Below are positions 15,071 through 20,717 of a stretch of 20,717 nt of DNA, in pieces. The position numbers and the translations under genes were made by a program. The DNA is from Vibrio tasmaniensis 1F-187. GTDB lineage: Bacteria > Pseudomonadota > Gammaproteobacteria > Enterobacterales > Vibrionaceae. Numbering within the stretch: position 1 is the first letter of the stretch; every line of letters starts with the position of its first letter. The notes below the pieces were generated by a model. The model worked only from the letters and a program-made list of their open reading frames with translations. It was not told the DNA's origin and did no database searches. The stretch is taken from assembly GCF_000272405.2 (NCBI RefSeq), contig NZ_AJZM02000123.1, positions 1 through 20,717 on the forward strand. The letters are read 5' to 3'.

Positions 15071-17758
15071 ATGAGCGATCTAGCGAAAGAGATCACGCCC
15101 GTAAATATTGAAGATGAGCTTAGAGGTTCATACCTAGACTACGCGATGTCCGTCATCGTTGGTCGTGCCCTTCCAGATGTGCGTGATGGCCTAAAACCAG
15201 TACACCGCCGCGTTTTGTTCGCGATGAATGTACTAGGTAATGATTGGAACAAAGCATATAAAAAGTCTGCTCGTGTAGTAGGCGATGTAATCGGTAAATA
15301 TCACCCACACGGTGATAGTGCGGTATACGAGTCAATTGTTCGTATGGCTCAGCCGTTTTCATTACGCTATATGTTAGTCGATGGCCAAGGTAACTTTGGT
15401 TCGGTTGACGGCGATTCAGCTGCGGCAATGCGTTATACCGAAGTTCGTATGTCAAAAATAGCTGGTGAGCTATTAACGGATCTTGATAAAGATACGGTTG
15501 ACTTCGTTCCTAACTATGATGGAACCGAGCAAATACCAGCAGTTTTACCAACAAAAATACCAAACCTATTGGTTAACGGTGCTTCTGGTATCGCAGTAGG
15601 TATGGCTACCAACATCCCGCCACATAACCTTGGCGAAGTTGTTGATGGCTGTTTAGCATTTATCAATAATGAAGACATCACTATTGATGAGCTAATGGAC
15701 TATATCCCGGGTCCAGACTTCCCGACAGCAGCATTAATCAGTGGCCGTAAGGGCATTGTTGATGCATATAAGACTGGTCGTGGCAAAGTTTACATGCGCT
15801 CGCGCGCGAACATTGAAATGGAAAAGAACGGTAAAGAAACAATTATCGTTACTGAAATTCCATATCAAGTGAACAAAGCTCGTCTGATCGAGAAGATTGC
15901 AGAACTTGTAAAAGACAAGAAAGTTGAAGGCATCAGTGCACTGCGTGACGAATCTGATAAAGATGGTATGCGTATTGTTATTGAATGTAAGCGTGATGCT
16001 GTCGGTGAAGTTGTACTAAACAACCTTTACTCACAAACTCAACTGCAAACAACTTTCGGCATCAACATGGTTGCTCTGAACAATGGCCAACCACAACTTT
16101 TCAACATTAAAGATATGTTGAAGTGTTTTGTTGATCACCGTCGTGAAGTTGTGACACGTCGTACTATCTTCGAATTGAAGAAAGCGCGCGACCGTGCACA
16201 TATCTTGGAAGCTCTATCTTTAGCGCTTGCAAACATTGATGAAATCATTGAACTGATCAAGAACGCACCAACACCAGCAGAAGCTAAAGTTGGTCTAGTA
16301 TCTCGTGGTTGGGATCTTGGTAACGTTGCATCAATGCTTGAACGTGCTGGTACTGATGCAGCTCGTCCAGATTGGCTTGAAGACCAATACGGTATCCGTG
16401 ATGGTCAATACTTCCTAACGGAAACTCAAGCGCAAGCTATTCTAGAACTTCGTCTTCACCGCCTAACTGGCCTTGAGCACGAGAAGATTCTAGACGAGTA
16501 CAAAGCACTTCTAGAAGAGATCGCTGAGCTAATGCATATTCTTGCAAGCACTGAGCGTTTGATGGAAGTGATCCGTGAAGAACTTGAAGCGGTACGTGAT
16601 ATCTATGGCGACGAGCGTCGTACAGAAATCACAGCAGCGGTTCATGACATCGACATGGAAGAGTTAATTGCTCAAGAAGACGTTGTAGTAACGCTTTCTA
16701 ACGCAGGTTACGTTAAGTACCAAATCCTAAGCGACTACGAAGCTCAGCGTCGTGGTGGTAAAGGTAAGAGTGCAACTAAGATGAAAGATGAGGATTACAT
16801 TGAGCGTCTGCTTGTTGCTAATACTCACGATAACATCTTATGCTTCTCTACTCGTGGTAAAACGTACCGCCTGAAAGTTTACCAATTGCCGCAAGCGAGC
16901 CGTACAGCTCGTGGTAAGCCTATCGTTAACATTCTTCCTCTAGAAGAAGGTGAGCGTATTACGGCTATCCTGCCTGTTTCTGAGTTCTCTAACGAGAAAT
17001 TCATCTTCATGGCAACAGGCGACGGTACAGTTAAGAAGACATCACTGGATCAATTCGCAAACGTACGTGCTAACGGCCTAATCGCAGTTAACCTACGTGA
17101 CGATGATTCACTGATTGGCGTTGATATTACTGATGGTAATAGCGACATCATGCTGTTCTCTAAATCGGGCAAGGTTGTTCGCTTTAACGAGGACAAAGTA
17201 CGTCCAATGGGTCGTACTGCCTCTGGTGTTCGTGGTATGAAGCTCCCAGAAGACGATCAAGTGGTTTCACTGATTGTTCCTTCAAACGAAGGCGATATCC
17301 TAACTGTGACTCAAAACGGTTACGGTAAGCGTACTGAGCTGGCTGAATACCCAACGAAAGGCCGTGCAACGCAAGGTGTAGTATCTATCAAAGTCTCTGA
17401 TCGTAATGGCCCAGTAGTTGGTGCTGTTCAGGTTGAAGAAGGCGATGAAATGATGATGATCACCGACGCAGGTACACTAGTACGTACTCGCGTAGCGGAA
17501 GTAAGCCAAGTTGGTCGTAACACTCAAGGTGTGACACTGATTCGTACTGCTGAAGACGAGAATGTTGTAGGTCTACAACGTATCGACGAAGTAGAAGAAG
17601 CTGAGATTGTTGAAGGCGAAGAAACTGAAGAAGCAAATGCTGACGCAGTAAACGCAGAAACAGTTAATGCAGAAGGAACGGTCGTTTCTGAATCAAGTGA
17701 AGAGCAAGCATCAGATGCTTCTGACTCTGAAAGTGATAGCGAGCAAGACACTGAGTAA
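15071..17758 (+). CDS. gyrA: DNA gyrase subunit A
   Basis: GyrA cuts and rejoins DNA in the gyrase A2B2 complex that introduces negative supercoils. The N-terminal domain follows E. coli numbering, with the catalytic tyrosine in AAAMRYTEV at Y122. The C-terminal wrapping domain carries the GyrA box QRRGGKG at 559-565, required for supercoiling. The quinolone-determining region reads GDSAVYES (81-88): S83 is the susceptible form, while position 87 is Glu where E. coli has Asp. The 895-residue length exceeds E. coli (875), owing to a long acidic, Ser-rich tail after LQRIDEVEE with a small repeated pattern ([13 protein letters not shown]). The start [14 protein letters not shown] matches E. coli, and AGAGGGA lies about ten bases upstream. 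Divergent from ubiG, with its own terminator. Confidence 0.98.
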   Translation: MSDLAKEITPVNIEDELRGSYLDYAMSVIVGRALPDVRDGLKPVHRRVLFAMNVLGNDWNKAYKKSARVVGDVIGKYHPHGDSAVYESIVRMAQPFSLRYMLVDGQGNFGSVDGDSAAAMRYTEVRMSKIAGELLTDLDKDTVDFVPNYDGTEQIPAVLPTKIPNLLVNGASGIAVGMATNIPPHNLGEVVDGCLAFINNEDITIDELMDYIPGPDFPTAALISGRKGIVDAYKTGRGKVYMRSRANIEMEKNGKETIIVTEIPYQVNKARLIEKIAELVKDKKVEGISALRDESDKDGMRIVIECKRDAVGEVVLNNLYSQTQLQTTFGINMVALNNGQPQLFNIKDMLKCFVDHRREVVTRRTIFELKKARDRAHILEALSLALANIDEIIELIKNAPTPAEAKVGLVSRGWDLGNVASMLERAGTDAARPDWLEDQYGIRDGQYFLTETQAQAILELRLHRLTGLEHEKILDEYKALLEEIAELMHILASTERLMEVIREELEAVRDIYGDERRTEITAAVHDIDMEELIAQEDVVVTLSNAGYVKYQILSDYEAQRRGGKGKSATKMKDEDYIERLLVANTHDNILCFSTRGKTYRLKVYQLPQASRTARGKPIVNILPLEEGERITAILPVSEFSNEKFIFMATGDGTVKKTSLDQFANVRANGLIAVNLRDDDSLIGVDITDGNSDIMLFSKSGKVVRFNEDKVRPMGRTASGVRGMKLPEDDQVVSLIVPSNEGDILTVTQNGYGKRTELAEYPTKGRATQGVVSIKVSDRNGPVVGAVQVEEGDEMMMITDAGTLVRTRVAEVSQVGRNTQGVTLIRTAEDENVVGLQRIDEVEEAEIVEGEETEEANADAVNAETVNAEGTVVSESSEEQASDASDSESDSEQDTE

Positions 17759-17792
17759 TCTCTATTACGTTAAGTAATTTAGCTTACCAATG

Positions 17793-17822
17793 AAAAAACC
17801 GAGCCTAAGTGCTCGGTTTTTT
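17793..17822 (+). terminator. gyrA: gyrA terminator
   Basis: A perfect 12-bp stem (AAAAAACCGAGC at 17793-17804, GCTCGGTTTTTT at 17811-17822) with a 6-nt loop lies 34 bp after the gyrA stop. Its A and T runs make it potentially bidirectional, but the next gene runs in the same direction. Confidence 0.93.
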
Positions 17823-17958
17823 ATTGCCTGCTATGTGTGGATCTTGCTCTGACTTTATCGTTGAACTGTGATCGTCAAAATATCGATAGCTAAACCTTGA
17901 TCAATATAGCGAGGAGATGAAAACGATAGAGTAGAGGGGAATGAAAGAGGAGTGTGAA

Positions 17959-18588
17959 ATGGATATCTGGTTGTTGGTCGCTTTGATACTAATGAGCCTG
18001 TTTTTGATTGTGATCGTTATTGCCGCGAACAACAATGGCAGTCATCTAAAAGGCAATGTGATGATTTCACTTACTGCTGTGGCTTTGAGTGTGCTTGTCT
18101 GGTCTCAACTTAAACAAGAGTTACCTCAACTTCCTTTGGACGATAACAATAACTACACGGCGACAGATTTCGAAGATGAACTTCAGCAAAGCCTTGAGCA
18201 AGACCCGAATCAATCCGATTTGTGGTTTAAGCTTGGTGGTGTGTATATGCAGAAGGGGGAGTTTGATGCAGCGTTCACCTGTTACGACTACGCGATTAGA
18301 TTAGATCCTCAAGCACCTTCTGGCCTCTATGCGGCCAAAGCAACCGCACTTTACTATCTTAGTTCTCAAGCTATGAGCGATGACGTGAATGCGTTATTGG
18401 ATCACTCCATGCAGATTGATCCCAATGATCGTACGGCATTGATGTTGATTGCGACCGATCACTTCATCAGCATGCGCTATCAACAAGCGATTGATGCGTG
18501 GACTCAAATTCTCGATTCCAATCAAAAGGGCATTGATCGTGTTTCTATTATCCATTCGATCAACCAAGCCAAACAGATGATCCGCTAG
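17959..18588 (+). CDS. Membrane-anchored TPR protein, NrfG/CcmI-like
   Basis: The 209-residue product has two N-terminal hydrophobic helices (about 3-23 and 34-50) and then tetratricopeptide repeats. The clearest is at 86-119 (LWFKLGGVYMQKGEFDAAF, closing YAIRLDP), followed by more degenerate units at 120-153 and about 157-190. This matches the layout of the C-terminal part of CcmI and of NrfG, which present apocytochromes to haem lyases for attachment. nrfA lies 0.6 kb further on, on the opposite strand, and its CWSCK haem site needs a dedicated lyase in E. coli, so a role in NrfA maturation is plausible but not proven. ATG 17959 is chosen because GAGGAG lies six bases upstream; the ATG at 17941 has its purine run only one base away. 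Confidence 0.78.
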   Translation: MDIWLLVALILMSLFLIVIVIAANNNGSHLKGNVMISLTAVALSVLVWSQLKQELPQLPLDDNNNYTATDFEDELQQSLEQDPNQSDLWFKLGGVYMQKGEFDAAFTCYDYAIRLDPQAPSGLYAAKATALYYLSSQAMSDDVNALLDHSMQIDPNDRTALMLIATDHFISMRYQQAIDAWTQILDSNQKGIDRVSIIHSINQAKQMIR

Positions 18589-18618
18589 GCTTGGTCAATA
18601 GGCTGTTCTTCCTGATTA

Positions 18619-18714
18619 GCCTTTGAAACTATTTGTTTTTGAAATGATTTGCCTTTGAAGCGATTTGCTTTTGAAACGATTAGCCTCTAAAGCCATTAAT
18701 CTCTCAAGTTATTG
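18619..18714. repeat. Degenerate 16-bp tandem repeat, six units
   Basis: Units start at 18619, 18635, 18651, 18667, 18683 and 18699, with consensus near GCCTTTGAARCGATTT. The first four are close to one another and the last two have drifted. The array fills the convergent gap between the TPR gene and the rhodanese gene, and its last unit overlaps the rhodanese stop codon. Confidence 0.8.
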
Positions 18715-19053
18715 GCTTTCTTGCATTTCGATTAACCCACCTGCGTTATGGATTTGAGTAAACCCTTGAGCACGCAAGAACTGATAAGCTTGCCCTGAAC
18801 GATTGCCACTGCGGCAATACAACACGATGGGTTGCTCTTTATCTATCTTAGCAAAGTGAGTAGCCACTTCAGAAAGAGGGTAGTTGATGGCGTTGTCTAG
18901 ATGCCCTTGTTCGAACTCTGCAGGTGTTCTGACATCAACCACTAATGCACCTTTCTCTATTAATTCCCACCCTGTCTCAGCACGCTCAGATGCGTGAACG
19001 CCTGAACTGAGTAGTGCAATACATAATGCCGAAAGCGAAAGTAAGATTTTCAT
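18709..19053 (-). CDS. Periplasmic single-domain rhodanese
   Basis: The 114-residue product has a signal peptide (MKILLSLSALCIALLSSGVHA, likely cut after residue 21) and one rhodanese domain. The domain shows VVDVRTPAEFEQGHLDNAINYP (38-59) and the active loop CRSGNRSG with catalytic cysteine C80. Proteins of this size and location resemble PspE, a thiosulfate:cyanide sulfurtransferase; the true sulfur acceptor is not known. The C-terminus is encoded within the edge of a tandem repeat array and ends QESQ. It lies about 130 bp downstream of nrfA on the same strand, with a terminator between, so it is probably transcribed separately. Confidence 0.87.
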   Translation of the reverse strand: MKILLSLSALCIALLSSGVHASERAETGWELIEKGALVVDVRTPAEFEQGHLDNAINYPLSEVATHFAKIDKEQPIVLYCRSGNRSGQAYQFLRAQGFTQIHNAGGLIEMQESQ

Positions 19054-19122
19054 TGTTTATTCCTTGAATTGGCGAGTGGGTGGATCGGGGGTTCGATATT
19101 GATGTGTATACCCCCAAAACCT

Positions 19123-19161
19123 AAAAAAACCAGCCACACAACAATAGTGTGACTGGTTTTT
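19123..19161 (-). terminator. nrfA: nrfA terminator
   Basis: AAAAACCAG (19125-19133) pairs with CTGGTTTTT (19153-19161), then one mismatch, then CACAC (19135-19139) pairs with GTGTG (19147-19151). Read on the minus strand the stem ends in seven T residues, 24 bp after nrfA. Confidence 0.85.
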
Positions 19162-19184
19162 ACGTAATGGTCTAATTGAAGAAA

Positions 19185-20615
19185 CTAGTATTCGTAGTTG
19201 GCTTCACGCTTTTCAGCTTGCTCTTCCCATTTAGGAACAACCGTGTCTAAGAAGTGTTGTTTCTCAGCGTTCATCTTATCCATGTCCATTCCAAGCGCTT
19301 TTTGAGCAGCTTCTTTTGTCGAGATATCTGGAATTTCGATTGGATCGGTGATGCCTTTCTTCGCCAGTAGACGAACAATCTTAGTTCGAGCATCCGCTGC
19401 GCGGTCAACGGCAGTACCTAGCACTTCTAGAGCGATTTCAGGTGCATGCATGTGAATACCGTGAGACGCGATAGCGTAGTCCCAACGCCATTGAGCGTGA
19501 CGGATATCCAGTAGGATCGGCTCCATCTCTTGCTCTGTCGCACCCGCTTCCCATGCCGCGCCTGCTTCAAAGTGAGCAGCTACGATTTGTTTCTCAGCAG
19601 TTAGCTTCATGTTCAGAACTTGCGCTTTACGGCTTGAAACGATGTTACGCATGGTTTCTTTCGATTGAGTGTGACAGTTTGCACACGTATCTTCGAAGCG
19701 GTCGAATGGGTTACCCACTTTATGGTCGGTATAAACAGTGCCATCTTCTTTGGTCACTTTCGGCATATGACAGTCAGCACAAACGACTTTGTTCTTACCA
19801 TGGATGCCTTCGCGCCATGTTTCGAAACCTGGGTGCTGTGCTTTCAGCATGGGTGCTTTCGATACTTTATGCGTCCAATCTTTAAAGTTGATTGCATCAT
19901 AGTAGCGTTCCATGTCACCAACGGTTGTACCTTCGTCCCAAGGGAATTTCACACCTTTGGTTGGCCCTGTGAAGTAGTATTCCACGTGGCACTGAGCACA
20001 AACAGAAGCTTGTTGGTCTAAGCGGCTTTGTTCATCAAACTTTTTACCAATCGTTTCAAATGCACGTTCAACGTAAGGACGAGTCACCTTAAGTGCTGGT
20101 TCACCATTTTTAAAGCCTTCGCTTTTGGTATCGTGACAGTCTGAACAGCCAATAGGGTTAATGATCTCGTTGCCAAGACGCGCCCACTTACCTTCGAAGT
20201 AACCATCTTCGCCACGTTCTTCAATAACACGTGCTACGTCTGGGCTCTTACAGCTCCAACATGCCATTGGCATTGGGCCTGAGCTTTCGTCTGTTGGGCC
20301 GCCAGTACGAAGCGTTTGTCGTACATCGTCAATCGCATAAAAGTGACCACGTGCCTTGTTGTAATCTTTTGCGAAGCCGTAGCCAGCCCACATGATAACC
20401 ATGTTGGGATCTTCTTTTAGTGCGTCTTCAATAACTTCGCTTTCTGAAGTCTGTCTCCATGAATGATATTGATCTGGGTGGTTTTGCTCGAACTGGTCGT
20501 TACGAGGATCGCCAATTTCTTTTTGTTCAGACGCAGCAAAACTGGTCGCGCTTGCTAGTGATGCGCTAACCATTAATAGTGCTGTGACCGAATTACGTAT
20601 CCAATGCTTTTTCAC
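19185..20615 (-). CDS. nrfA: Periplasmic pentahaem cytochrome c552 nitrite reductase
   Basis: NrfA reduces nitrite to ammonium with six electrons in the periplasm during anaerobic growth. The 476-residue precursor has a signal peptide of about 28 residues. It carries all five haem sites: the catalytic CWSCK (C119, C122, K123) with lysine as axial ligand, and four CxxCH sites at C157, C206, C279 and C311. Residues expected near the active site are present: R103 (TLRTGG), a tyrosine in CHVEYYF, and a histidine in [10 protein letters not shown] (H261). Distal histidine ligands occur in [10 protein letters not shown]. The start is GTG 20615, with GGAG eight bases upstream. The TPR protein nearby may assist haem attachment. 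No FNR or NarP site is visible in the 100 bp available upstream. Confidence 0.97.
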   Translation of the reverse strand: MKKHWIRNSVTALLMVSASLASATSFAASEQKEIGDPRNDQFEQNHPDQYHSWRQTSESEVIEDALKEDPNMVIMWAGYGFAKDYNKARGHFYAIDDVRQTLRTGGPTDESSGPMPMACWSCKSPDVARVIEERGEDGYFEGKWARLGNEIINPIGCSDCHDTKSEGFKNGEPALKVTRPYVERAFETIGKKFDEQSRLDQQASVCAQCHVEYYFTGPTKGVKFPWDEGTTVGDMERYYDAINFKDWTHKVSKAPMLKAQHPGFETWREGIHGKNKVVCADCHMPKVTKEDGTVYTDHKVGNPFDRFEDTCANCHTQSKETMRNIVSSRKAQVLNMKLTAEKQIVAAHFEAGAAWEAGATEQEMEPILLDIRHAQWRWDYAIASHGIHMHAPEIALEVLGTAVDRAADARTKIVRLLAKKGITDPIEIPDISTKEAAQKALGMDMDKMNAEKQHFLDTVVPKWEEQAEKREANYEY

Positions 20616-20717
20616 AGTGATATCTCCAATATACTGATTCTTATACCAAGCGTTGTGAGTTTGCTATTCAAATTAAGAACTGGAGAATTCCTGTTTATAT
20701 TAATTCATAAACAAACA
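20616..20717. other. Start of the nrfA upstream region
   Basis: About 100 AT-rich bases precede nrfA before the window ends. Beyond the ribosome-binding site I see no recognisable promoter or anaerobic regulator site; these may lie outside the window. Confidence 0.5.

Noticed and set aside
15153..15455. 100-codon minus-strand frame in the start of gyrA
   Set aside because: Antisense shadow of a strongly conserved gyrA segment.
18619..18714. Tandem units as a CRISPR array
   Set aside because: The 16-bp units are directly adjacent with no spacers and are degenerate, and no cas genes are near.
19553..20021. Two overlapping plus-strand frames (110 and 118 codons) inside nrfA
   Set aside because: Both are antisense to the haem-binding region of nrfA, and their cysteine and histidine content is explained by that; no independent coding signs.

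Overview
The window is an ordinary chromosomal segment of a gammaproteobacterium, almost certainly a Vibrio (my impression is the V. splendidus side of the genus; this is inference). The grounds are the complete norspermidine operon with a fused aminotransferase/decarboxylase, proteins close to E. coli GyrA, UbiG, NrdA, NrdB and NrfA, and moderate GC. The order gyrA / ubiG / nrdA / nrdB / yfaE is also the one known from enteric bacteria. I see no prophage, insertion sequence, CRISPR array, tRNA or rRNA.

Layout. (1) 1-762: terminator of an upstream gene, then about 700 bp without a convincing gene. It holds a dispersed-type hairpin, a cluster of hairpins with tiny overlapping ORFs, and a good promoter. 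(2) 763-6291, plus strand: the norspermidine pathway. A fused diaminobutyrate aminotransferase/decarboxylase makes 1,3-diaminopropane from aspartate semialdehyde. Carboxynorspermidine dehydrogenase and NspC then convert this to norspermidine, the polyamine tied to Vibrio biofilm signalling. A large inverted repeat sits in front of nspC. (3) 6402-9523: an ACT-domain (GcvR-like) gene and a DUF3943 envelope gene on the minus strand, then a CinA/YfaY-like gene on the plus strand whose deamidase centre is degenerate. (4) 9764-13561, minus strand: nrdA-nrdB-yfaE, the aerobic class Ia ribonucleotide reductase and the ferredoxin that maintains its cofactor. It has a nested hairpin between nrdA and nrdB, and two NrdR-like boxes plus a perfect DnaA box upstream. 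(5) 14066-17758: ubiG and gyrA, divergent. (6) 17959-20615: a membrane-anchored TPR protein (NrfG/CcmI-like), a periplasmic rhodanese, and nrfA, the pentahaem nitrite reductase. A degenerate 16-bp tandem repeat separates the TPR and rhodanese genes.

The coding content is well understood. I do not see a new multi-gene system. The points worth a second look are non-coding: the stacked start sites and structured leader of the norspermidine operon, the large hairpin before nspC, the nested hairpin between nrdA and nrdB, the palindromes upstream of the ACT gene, and the 16-bp repeat array.
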